A stretch of 64,000 bases of DNA from Bacteroidota bacterium. Lineage in GTDB: Bacteria; Bacteroidota; Bacteroidia; Cytophagales; Cyclobacteriaceae. The DNA lies in assembly GCA_018267135.1 (NCBI GenBank), contig JAFDZA010000014.1, positions 186,001-250,000 on the forward strand, given 5' to 3'. The position numbers and the translations under genes were made by a program. A model generated the notes under the pieces. The model searched no databases. It was not told where the DNA came from and was given only the letters and a program-made list of their open reading frames with translations. Shown here piece by piece: positions 49,520 through 57,267 of this stretch; the stretch's first letter is position 1; every line of letters starts with the position of its first letter.

Positions 49520-50551
49520 ATGAGAAATAGATTATTGTATTTTTTGATTTTTAGTTCCATTTTATGGGGGTGCGAGAGCCGGAAAACGCGGATGCAGCAA
49601 TTGCTGTTAAAGGGCAACATTGCTTCCCAGAAGCAAGACTGGCAGCAGGCCCTTAACTATTATGAAGAGGCCACGAAATTGAATGATTGCTTTGCCGATG
49701 CACTGAATAATATGGGCACAGTATATTTTCAACAAAAAAAATTTGAACAGGCGCTTCCTTACTATGATAAAGCACTTACCTGCAATCCTCATTTTTTACA
49801 TGCACTGATTAACCGAGCCAATACCGCGTACGAACTAAAGGAATACTATCGCTCGATTGAAGACATACAAAAAGTAATTGCCGTAAAGCCCGATACGGCT
49901 ATTGCCTACTTTACACTCGGGCTGAACTATACCCGTCTTCGCGATTTTTCTAAAGCACTCCGGGCTTTTCATCAGGCTAAGATAGCGGCCGGTAATGACA
50001 AAAAAATGGAACAGGAGTTGTTGGTAAATCATGCCATTGTATATTACTATTTGCATTTCTATGATTCGGCAAAAGAAGAATTGCAAAAAGCCGCCCGACT
50101 GAATGATCGCGAACCCAATATTTACAATACGCTTTCGCTTATTGAAGTAGAGTTGCATCATTACCCCGAAGCACTGAACCTGATAAACGAAGCCATCCGA
50201 CTCGATCCGCGTCAATCGTATTATGTAAACAACCGGGGCTATATTTATTTATTGCTAAACGAATTGACTAAGGCTGAAACCGACATTAACGAAAGTATTT
50301 CGCGCGATCCCGGCAATGCATGGGCGTACCGCAACAAAGGAATTCTTTATTTGCTGAAAGGGGAGTATACCCCGGCCGAGCGTTTACTTAAACAGGCATT
50401 AGGCATGGATTCGTTTGTAGATAAAATTTATTTTTACCTCGGTATGGCTTACCAGAAAAACGGAAAGAACGAATTAGCATGCGAGTCTTTTTTAAAATCG
50501 AAAGCGGCCGGTGATGTTGTTTCACCTGCCTTATTAAAAAATTGTAAATGA
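49520..50551 (+). CDS. TPR-repeat lipoprotein
   Basis: This 343-residue protein has a lipoprotein signal (ILWGC, lipidated C18) followed by about eight tetratricopeptide repeats, for example ALPYYDKALTCNPHFLHALI. TPR lipoproteins in Bacteroidota often scaffold outer-membrane or cell-division complexes; the partner here is unknown. I start it at ATG 49520, not TTG 49511 three codons before. The stop overlaps the NUDIX start by 4 bases (ATGA). Confidence 0.85.
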   Translation: MRNRLLYFLIFSSILWGCESRKTRMQQLLLKGNIASQKQDWQQALNYYEEATKLNDCFADALNNMGTVYFQQKKFEQALPYYDKALTCNPHFLHALINRANTAYELKEYYRSIEDIQKVIAVKPDTAIAYFTLGLNYTRLRDFSKALRAFHQAKIAAGNDKKMEQELLVNHAIVYYYLHFYDSAKEELQKAARLNDREPNIYNTLSLIEVELHHYPEALNLINEAIRLDPRQSYYVNNRGYIYLLLNELTKAETDINESISRDPGNAWAYRNKGILYLLKGEYTPAERLLKQALGMDSFVDKIYFYLGMAYQKNGKNELACESFLKSKAAGDVVSPALLKNCK

Positions 50552-51186
50552 ATTTAGCGCAGTTAGCCCATCAGTTAGGCAACCGGTTGCAGCAACCCTT
50601 GCCCGGAGCGGCTGCCCATGAGATGATGCAGGCCACTCCGGTAGGCACACTCCGGCCTCGGTTTAATCATGCCGCTCCGCCCAAACCCGGCAGCGTGCTT
50701 ATTTTGTTGTATGAATCGAACGGAAAAATAAAATTCCCTTTAACGAAACGCCCCGATTATGTGGGGGCGCATGGAGGCCAGATAAGCTTACCCGGAGGCA
50801 AAGCGGAACTCAATGAAACCTATAAACAGACGGCCTTGCGCGAGTGCGAAGAAGAAATTGGTATTTTGCCCGGAACCATAAATATTATTGGAAGACTGAG
50901 CGATTATTTTGTTTTACCCAGTAATTATTTGATTGTGCCGGTAGTAGCCTACACCAGCGCAACTCCGGATTTTCATCTACAAGCGGCTGAGGTGGATAGC
51001 GTGCTGAATGCCGATCTGGATGAGCTCCTCCGCGAGGATGCTGTACACACCAAAGAAATTTTAGCAGCCAAAACATATCGCATGCTGGCACCCCATTTTC
51101 TTATCGAGGGCGAAGTGGTGTGGGGTGCCACGGCCATGATGCTGAACGAACTGCGCATGATTGTAAGGCCCTTGCTTCAAGGCTGA
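50548..51186 (+). CDS. NUDIX hydrolase, CoA pyrophosphatase-like
   Basis: This 212-residue protein has an intact Nudix box (residues 84-106, with REcEEEIG at its core), and upstream PKPGSVLILLYE and RPDYVGAHGGQISLPGG as in CoA pyrophosphatases (NudL/YeaB type). It would cleave CoA or related nucleotides into phosphopantetheine and AMP. Cytoplasmic, coupled to the TPR lipoprotein gene. Substrate assigned from family pattern only. Confidence 0.88.
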   Translation: MNLAQLAHQLGNRLQQPLPGAAAHEMMQATPVGTLRPRFNHAAPPKPGSVLILLYESNGKIKFPLTKRPDYVGAHGGQISLPGGKAELNETYKQTALRECEEEIGILPGTINIIGRLSDYFVLPSNYLIVPVVAYTSATPDFHLQAAEVDSVLNADLDELLREDAVHTKEILAAKTYRMLAPHFLIEGEVVWGATAMMLNELRMIVRPLLQG

Positions 51187-51197
51187 CAAGAACATGA

Positions 51198-51878
51198 TTA
51201 CCTCAGATTCTCCATGTCATGGATTAGAATCCTCCTCCTGTCGAAATTTATGAATTTCTTTTCCTGTAAATCGTTAAGTACCGTAGTTACGGTTTGCCTG
51301 GATGTGCCGGTAAGGGTGGCAATGTCTTTGTGTGTAAATTTAGTGTAGATAATGGTTTCATAGCCGGCTTTCAAACCCTTCCACGAAGCGGCATCTTTAA
51401 GAAATTCAATGATCCGGGTTCGGGCATCCTTAAAAACAAGTGATTCTAATTTGCGTTCTACTTTCATTAACCGCAACCCAATCAATTTCATGATTTTGAA
51501 ATTTAATTCCCGATTTCCATACATCAGTTGTTGCATTTCCTGAATGGAGAGTGTACAGGCGGTGGTGTCTTGTTCGGCCAGAGCAAAATCATTTCTTGTT
51601 TCTTCTCCGGCCAAAGCCAGCTCGCCAAAAATTTCGCCTCGCACCAAAATAGCGTTGGTTACTTCTTGCCCATCGGCTAAGTAATGGCCGATTCGCACTT
51701 GCCCATCGGCAATTAAATAAATGTGAGTGGGGTGATCTTTTAAAGAATAGATGCGCTGCCCCTTTTTATATTTTTTAAAAACATGCGTAGGAGTATTATT
51801 CAGCGCCTTCACTTTATGCGGGCAAAGAATGTTATACAGGTCAACGCATTCAAAATACCAGATGGCAGAGGGGTTCAT
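51198..51878 (-). CDS. Crp/Fnr-family transcription regulator
   Basis: This 226-residue protein has a cyclic-nucleotide-binding beta-roll (GQRIYSLKDHPTHIYLIADG and GEIFGELALAGEE) and a C-terminal winged helix (KFTHKDIATLTGTSRQTVTTV). No iron-sulfur cysteines at Fnr positions are seen, so the signal is probably a small ligand or redox. I start it at ATG 51878 (MNPSAIWYF); the upstream extension crosses the shared regulatory region. It is divergent from the YHS/DoxX/DinB genes, which it may control. Confidence 0.85.
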   Translation of the reverse strand: MNPSAIWYFECVDLYNILCPHKVKALNNTPTHVFKKYKKGQRIYSLKDHPTHIYLIADGQVRIGHYLADGQEVTNAILVRGEIFGELALAGEETRNDFALAEQDTTACTLSIQEMQQLMYGNRELNFKIMKLIGLRLMKVERKLESLVFKDARTRIIEFLKDAASWKGLKAGYETIIYTKFTHKDIATLTGTSRQTVTTVLNDLQEKKFINFDRRRILIHDMENLR

Positions 51879-51894
51879 AGCCTTAAAAATAGAG

Positions 51895-51921
51895 CATTTG
51901 CTGAAAAATGTAAAGCAAATG
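51895..51921. promoter_or_regulatory. Inverted repeat in the divergent Crp/Fnr - YHS region
   Basis: CATTTGCT (51895-51902) and AGCAAATG (51914-51921) form 8-bp arms with an 11-base spacer, 17 bases upstream of the Crp/Fnr start. Such a site could be bound by the regulator itself. Arm sequence differs from the E. coli CRP site, so assignment is speculative. Confidence 0.4.
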
Positions 51922-51988
51922 TCGTCTGTCGTACATTTTAAAAAAAACGGTTCCATTTTCTTTGCGTAAAAATTAGAGTGAACCGTTT

Positions 51989-52465
51989 ATGAAAAGTAAA
52001 ATCTATTTATTGATCGGATTAATGTTATGCGTCCGTTGGCTCGAGGCCCAGCCGGCAGACGTTCGTTTAAAACAATTTAATATTGAAAAGACAGGGCTGG
52101 CTCTTCAGGGCTACGACCCGGTAGCTTATTTTGTAAACCATAAAGCCATGAAAGGAAAAAATGAAATAACGACTTTGTATGAGGGTGTTGTCTACCGGTT
52201 TTCGTCCGATAAAAACAAAACCATTTTTTTAATGAACCCCTTAAACTACGAGCCTCAATATGGCGGCTGGTGTGCTTTTGCCATGGGTGCCAAAGGTGAA
52301 AAAGTAGAAGTGAACCCTGAAACTTTTAAAATCAGCAATGGCAAACTATTTCTGTTTTATAATCAATTCTTCAATAACACTTTAAAAGACTGGAATAAGG
52401 ATGAACCCTCTTTAAAAACAAACGCAGACCGGAATTGGAAAAAAATGATAACGCTTACCAAATGA
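51989..52465 (+). CDS. Secreted YHS-domain protein
   Basis: This 158-residue protein has a signal peptide (ending LEAQ) and a YHS domain: LQGYDPVAYFVNHKAMKG, then YEPQYGGWCAFAMGAKG. YHS proteins bind metal or heme-like ligands and often accompany copper or redox genes. Only one cysteine is seen. It is the first gene of a three-gene unit with the DoxX-like and DinB genes, next to the divergent Crp/Fnr gene. Confidence 0.9.
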   Translation: MKSKIYLLIGLMLCVRWLEAQPADVRLKQFNIEKTGLALQGYDPVAYFVNHKAMKGKNEITTLYEGVVYRFSSDKNKTIFLMNPLNYEPQYGGWCAFAMGAKGEKVEVNPETFKISNGKLFLFYNQFFNNTLKDWNKDEPSLKTNADRNWKKMITLTK

Positions 52466-52872
52466 TGTCGAAAAATCAAAACCGAATTAGTTGGGCTTTA
52501 AAAATAATGACTGCCCTGATCATGCTTCAATCTTTGTTTTTCAAATTTTCGGCTGCCCCCGAGTCGATTTACATTTTTTCGGTGTTGGGCATGGAGCCCT
52601 GGGGGAGAATAGGTATTGGTACGCTGGAGTTGATAGCTTCGGTATTAATTTTAATACCCTCGGCTACGGCAACAGGTGCTGCCTTAGCAATTGGGCTGAT
52701 GAGTGGCGCTATTTATCTTCATCTTATGCGATTAGGGATTGTAGTGCAAAACGACTCGGGCCAATTGTTTGCCTACGCCTGTATTGTGCTGCTCTGTTCT
52801 CTGGCTCTTTTATATTTTCATCGAACACAATTTTTTTTAATCATTACTAAACTCAAGAAAAAACTATTTTAA
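52462..52872 (+). CDS. DoxX-like membrane protein
   Basis: This 136-residue protein has four membrane helices in the DoxX/DoxD-like arrangement (for example MTALIMLQSLFFKFS and GIGTLELIASVLILIPS). ATG 52462 overlaps the YHS stop by 4 bases (ATGA). DoxX-like proteins are linked to thiol or sulfur redox in some bacteria. Co-transcribed with YHS and DinB genes. Confidence 0.85.
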   Translation: MMSKNQNRISWALKIMTALIMLQSLFFKFSAAPESIYIFSVLGMEPWGRIGIGTLELIASVLILIPSATATGAALAIGLMSGAIYLHLMRLGIVVQNDSGQLFAYACIVLLCSLALLYFHRTQFFLIITKLKKKLF

Positions 52873-52874
52873 AT

Positions 52875-53390
52875 ATGCCATCCACACATCTGCTCACCGC
52901 CATTATCCATCAATTACAACAACTGCTCTCTACATTAACCAATCAACAATATCAAGAACGCATCCCCGTATTATCCAATGCCACCATCGGGCAGCACACC
53001 CGCCACATTATTGAATTTTTTATAGAACTTAATCGCGGATATGAAAGCGGCCGTGTAAACTACGATGCCCGGAAGCGCGATCCGGAAATTGAAACCAACA
53101 CGGGCTGTGCCTTACGGAAATTGCAAATCATAAAAGAAGGCTTGAATAAAAAAAATAAACCATTATTTCTTGACTGCGATTTTGGGCAGGAAGATGTTTT
53201 GCTTCACACCATACCCACCTCTTTGGAAAGGGAATTAGTTTATAATCTCGAGCATACCATTCACCACATGGCCATTATTCGTATTGGGGTTAGTGCTATT
53301 TCAACTATTCTTTTGCCCGATTATTTCGGGGTGGCTACAGCTACTCTAAAATTCAGAAAGACTTCCTCACTTCATCCTGCTCAGGCATAG
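52875..53390 (+). CDS. DinB-family protein
   Basis: This 171-residue four-helix protein has the DinB/YfiT metal-site histidines: GQHTRHIIEFF early (residues about 38-48) and EHTIHHMAIIRIG near 125-137. Members act as thiol-dependent transferases or hydrolases (bacillithiol-like). It starts 2 bases after the DoxX-like stop, completing the operon. Substrate unknown. Confidence 0.85.
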   Translation: MPSTHLLTAIIHQLQQLLSTLTNQQYQERIPVLSNATIGQHTRHIIEFFIELNRGYESGRVNYDARKRDPEIETNTGCALRKLQIIKEGLNKKNKPLFLDCDFGQEDVLLHTIPTSLERELVYNLEHTIHHMAIIRIGVSAISTILLPDYFGVATATLKFRKTSSLHPAQA

Positions 53391-53451
53391 ACCTGATTTA
53401 GTTTGCCGGCTTGGTTTTCATTAAGCATGTTTTTTACGCAAAGAAGCCTTG

Positions 53452-53482
53452 TTTGTACCAAGTGGTAAGAATGTTTATTTTG
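53452..53482 (+). promoter_or_regulatory. Promoter of the TPR-CHAT gene at 53511
   Basis: TTTG (53452-53455) is followed after 19 bases by TTATTTTG (53475-53482), one base off the -7 consensus. Spacing is exact and the predicted start is about 20 bases before the ATG. Confidence 0.55.
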
Positions 53483-53510
53483 GTGTTCATCCAGATAACC
53501 AAGAGTAGCC

Positions 53511-56500
53511 ATGAAATCTGCATTCGTCATATTTCTTACGATAACTGCCTTTTCCGTTTTTTCACAGATTCCAACAAATGCCAACAGAACCGATGCCAAA
53601 GGCTGGCGGCAGGGAATATGGACTATTCTGTTTAATAAAAAATGGGAGCCCCTTTCCGGTAAAAATACAGATGACTGCGCTTATTACCGGATCATCAATT
53701 ATAAAGATGATAAACCCATGGGCATAGTAAAAGATTACTATAAGTCGGGTGTTCTTCAGATGGAGGCCAGTTTTATTTCCGATCGGCCCAAAGAAATTAT
53801 AGATGATTCCAAACCTTCTCATTTTTATTCGGAAACCGGCCAGGAGGTAATGGCCGCTGCCGGAGGTAATGTGCCGCTCAATCCTAACCTGAGAGATGAC
53901 CGTGGCCTCAGGCAAGGATGGTGGACGATTGAACTGGATGGCAACATGAATAAGGCTCTCCATAAAAATGATATTGCCTTTTATCGGGTGATGCTTTTTA
54001 AAGATGATCAGCCCGCAGGCATAACGAAAGACTACTACTCTTCCGGAGCGTTGTATCAAGAGATGACATTAAAATCTTTTGTAGAGGGAAAGAAAGAATA
54101 TATTATGGTTGTAGATTACGATCAGCCTTACAAAGTCTATTGGCCCGATGGCTCTGAAAACCAAATTGCACCCAATCGTATTCAATATGAGAACTTACTT
54201 AGCAAAGGGAAATATGAGATGGCCCTGCCTTATGCTGAAAAGGCACTGATAGCCACCGAGAAAAGATTAGGAAAAGAAGATTGGCGTTACCAATATTTTC
54301 TCATACAACTGGCACAAATTCACAGTAAGCTTGGAAATTATACAAAGGCCGAAACCCTCTACACAGAGGCTATACACATGGACGAAGACGGAAGGCTTTT
54401 TTCTTATACAGCAATGGCGATGCGATCGCTGGCTAATTTGTACGACTGGATGGGCAATACCAGCCGAATAGAACCGCTCCTGAATAGAGCGCTGATCATT
54501 ATTGAAAGAGAGTTTGGTAAAGAGAGTTCAAACTATGGATCGCTGCTGAACGAAATGGGCAACATGTATTCCGGGTATGATCAACACAAGGCGGAAGCGG
54601 CATATCTGGAGGCATTGAAAATAAAAAAAAACCAGTTTGGCAATGCCGCAAATATAAATTCAGTTATTCTTGTCAACCTGGCCGGTGTATATATGCAAGA
54701 AGGAAAACTTACCCAAGCCAAACTGTTATTAGACCAGGCCATTAAAATAACAGAAAAAGAAAAAGGACGAGAAAGTTATTTCTTCGCCTGGACTACCGAG
54801 TCGTTAGCAGCCTTTAATAAACTGACCGGCCATTATGAACAGGCCGATTCGTTATACCAGCAGGCTCTGCATGCTTATGAAACCTCCGTGGGGAAAAGCA
54901 ATCTTTCTTATCTTTCTACTGAAACCAATCTGGCTAAACTTTATCTGATCAGACAGAAATATGACCAGGCTGAAGCTTTGTTCCTGCAGATAAAAGAATC
55001 GTACCTCGCCAAAATTGAAAACTTATTCCCGATGCTTTCCGAATATGAAAAGGATGCTTTTTACGAAAGCATCAGTTCAAATTTTACTCTTTTCAATTCC
55101 TTCTGCTTGTTGCGAAAAAATAAAAACCCTCATATCCTCGAAGATATGTATAACAATCAGTTAGCCACCAAAGCCATCTTACTTAACAGCGCCTCCAAAT
55201 GGAAACAGCGTATTCGCAACAGCGGAGATAAAAAACTCTTTTCGCTCTACTCTGATTGGGAGAGCAACCAAAGTTTGCTGGCCCGCTGGTACAAACAAAC
55301 CGATGGCCGACAAAACAAACATAAAGTTGACAGTCTGGAAATTTTAACCAACGCACAAGAAAAAGAATTGTCAAGACGCTCGGAAATGTTTGCTTCGCTG
55401 GCCGATAAAAAAAGAATTTCCTGGCAGGAGGTGAAATCGAAACTAAGACCCGATGAAGTGGCTATTGAGATGATGCGTGTAAAAAAAATTGGTATTCCTA
55501 AATCAATTATTGACAGCAGCGATACTAAACTTCACCGGTACCCGCAGTTTGGCCTGACCGATACCACGTACTATGCGGCATTGCTGATCACCAGCGAAAG
55601 CGAAACTCCCGAACTGGTATTTTACCCTAACGGAAATGACATGGAAAACCGATATTTAAAAAAATACTCCAACTCAATCAAAACACAAACCGAAGATGCT
55701 GAATCGTACGATCAATATTGGAAACCCATTGCCAATAAATTAAATAAGTTGTTTAAGAAAAAGACGCAGGCAGTTCATGTGTACTTTTCTTCGGATGGTG
55801 TGTTTAATCAAATCAATCTTAACACGTTGCTCAATCCTAAAACACATCGATATGTTTTAGATGAAACCAATATTACTTTGGTTACGAATACAAAAGATTT
55901 ATTGTTGGCCCGGAAAGAAGAAGTTTATAACAACCTTGCCTATTTGTTTGGGTATCCCGATTATGGCACGAAGGTGGAAGACCGCACCGCATTAGCGAAA
56001 AAAGAAAGACAAAGCCAGCCGGTTTATTATGCTTTAACATTAGAAAGAGGAAGCAACGATTTGTCGGAGCTTCCGGGCACTAAAACTGAGGTAGAAAATA
56101 TAGCCAGCCTGATGTTGGCCAAAGGATGGGAGCCACAGGTACTTATAGGCGATAAAGCGCTGGAAGAAACACTAAAAGATTGTTTTAAGCCACGTGTTTT
56201 GCACATTGCCACACATGGATATTTTCAGGCAGATGCCAGCCAGACAAAAAACCCGTTGTTACGCTCGGGGCTGATGCTTACCGGAGCCGCACAAACCCTG
56301 GCCGGAAATAAAGATGATAAAACGGAAGACGGCATACTGACGGCCTATGAAGCGATGAACTTAAATTTAGATAATACCGATCTGGTGGTACTGTCGGCTT
56401 GCGAAACCGGCCTGGGAGCGGTAAAAAATGGCGAAGGAGTGTACGGGCTTCAGCGTGCGTTTAAGGTAGCGGGCGCCAATGCCATCATCATGAGTTTGTG

Positions 56501-56663
56501 GAAAGTAGATGATGAAGCTACCCAATCGCTGATGACAGAGTTTTATTTTCAATGGCTAAAAACAGGCAACAAACATCAGGCTTTTGAAACAGCTCAGCAA
56601 AACATAAAAAACAAGATGAAATCTCCTTATTACTGGGGGGCATTTGTTATGGTGGGAGAGTAG
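53511..56663 (+). CDS. Secreted MORN-like / TPR / CHAT protein
   Basis: This 1050-residue protein has a signal peptide (ending VFSQ), two MORN/YwqK-like repeats (residues about 26-80 and 123-185, with DDKPMGIVKDYYKSG and DDQPAGITKDYYSSG), TPR helices (about 235-480) and a C-terminal CHAT domain with H902 (LHIATHG) and C964 (LSACETGLG). The catalytic pair is intact, so a caspase-like peptidase activity is plausible outside the cytoplasm. It has its own promoter and no sigma/anti-sigma neighbour, unlike the CHAT gene at 33383. Confidence 0.87.
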   Translation: MKSAFVIFLTITAFSVFSQIPTNANRTDAKGWRQGIWTILFNKKWEPLSGKNTDDCAYYRIINYKDDKPMGIVKDYYKSGVLQMEASFISDRPKEIIDDSKPSHFYSETGQEVMAAAGGNVPLNPNLRDDRGLRQGWWTIELDGNMNKALHKNDIAFYRVMLFKDDQPAGITKDYYSSGALYQEMTLKSFVEGKKEYIMVVDYDQPYKVYWPDGSENQIAPNRIQYENLLSKGKYEMALPYAEKALIATEKRLGKEDWRYQYFLIQLAQIHSKLGNYTKAETLYTEAIHMDEDGRLFSYTAMAMRSLANLYDWMGNTSRIEPLLNRALIIIEREFGKESSNYGSLLNEMGNMYSGYDQHKAEAAYLEALKIKKNQFGNAANINSVILVNLAGVYMQEGKLTQAKLLLDQAIKITEKEKGRESYFFAWTTESLAAFNKLTGHYEQADSLYQQALHAYETSVGKSNLSYLSTETNLAKLYLIRQKYDQAEALFLQIKESYLAKIENLFPMLSEYEKDAFYESISSNFTLFNSFCLLRKNKNPHILEDMYNNQLATKAILLNSASKWKQRIRNSGDKKLFSLYSDWESNQSLLARWYKQTDGRQNKHKVDSLEILTNAQEKELSRRSEMFASLADKKRISWQEVKSKLRPDEVAIEMMRVKKIGIPKSIIDSSDTKLHRYPQFGLTDTTYYAALLITSESETPELVFYPNGNDMENRYLKKYSNSIKTQTEDAESYDQYWKPIANKLNKLFKKKTQAVHVYFSSDGVFNQINLNTLLNPKTHRYVLDETNITLVTNTKDLLLARKEEVYNNLAYLFGYPDYGTKVEDRTALAKKERQSQPVYYALTLERGSNDLSELPGTKTEVENIASLMLAKGWEPQVLIGDKALEETLKDCFKPRVLHIATHGYFQADASQTKNPLLRSGLMLTGAAQTLAGNKDDKTEDGILTAYEAMNLNLDNTDLVVLSACETGLGAVKNGEGVYGLQRAFKVAGANAIIMSLWKVDDEATQSLMTEFYFQWLKTGNKHQAFETAQQNIKNKMKSPYYWGAFVMVGE

Positions 56664-56825
56664 GTACTAAAAGACAGAAAGTAAAACTTTACAATCTCGG
56701 TTTTTCAAGCCTAATTTTTTGTCTTAGTTTTTGTTTCACCGCCTATATTCCTTTCTCTGCCATTGCTTAAAAATGCCCTTTGTCATTCGTAACGTTTTCT
56801 TATTTTAACACCATATTTTTTTAAG

Positions 56826-57239
56826 ATGAGAAATACGGTTCAGTTTGTTCAATGGATATTCCCCTTGCTTTTTTGCGTTACGCCAGCCTTATCCCAAGAC
56901 CATATACCCGTTATTAAAAATATTTTTAAAACGATAGACACGGATACGTCAAAATCGCTTTGGACTTTTAAGAAGACTGACCTGCTTCGGATTAACGTAG
57001 TGAAAATGCAAGGCGAAGCAAAATTACATAAACACCCCGATGCCGAACACACCATCTTGCTCATTCAGGGAGAAATGCTGGCCGAAGTAAATGGAAAAAA
57101 ATTCTGGCTGCGCGAAGGAGACATGATTTCTATACCTATTGGCGTACCACACAAGTACACGGTAAAAGGCAGGCGTGCTATTATAATAAGTATGGATGCC
57201 CCTTATTATGACCCTGCTAAAACTATTATACTCGAATAA
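56826..57239 (+). CDS. Secreted cupin-domain protein
   Basis: This 137-residue protein has a signal peptide (ending ALSQ) and a single cupin domain with LHKHPDAEHTILLIQGE, whose H, H and E would bind metal, and a second motif PIGVPHKYTV. Cupins bind metals or sugars; the reaction is unknown. It lies 28 bases before the propeller-amidohydrolase gene and is likely co-transcribed. Confidence 0.85.
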   Translation: MRNTVQFVQWIFPLLFCVTPALSQDHIPVIKNIFKTIDTDTSKSLWTFKKTDLLRINVVKMQGEAKLHKHPDAEHTILLIQGEMLAEVNGKKFWLREGDMISIPIGVPHKYTVKGRRAIIISMDAPYYDPAKTIILE

Positions 57240-57267
57240 CCCAACCTATCCTGTTAAATCCTTTTAT

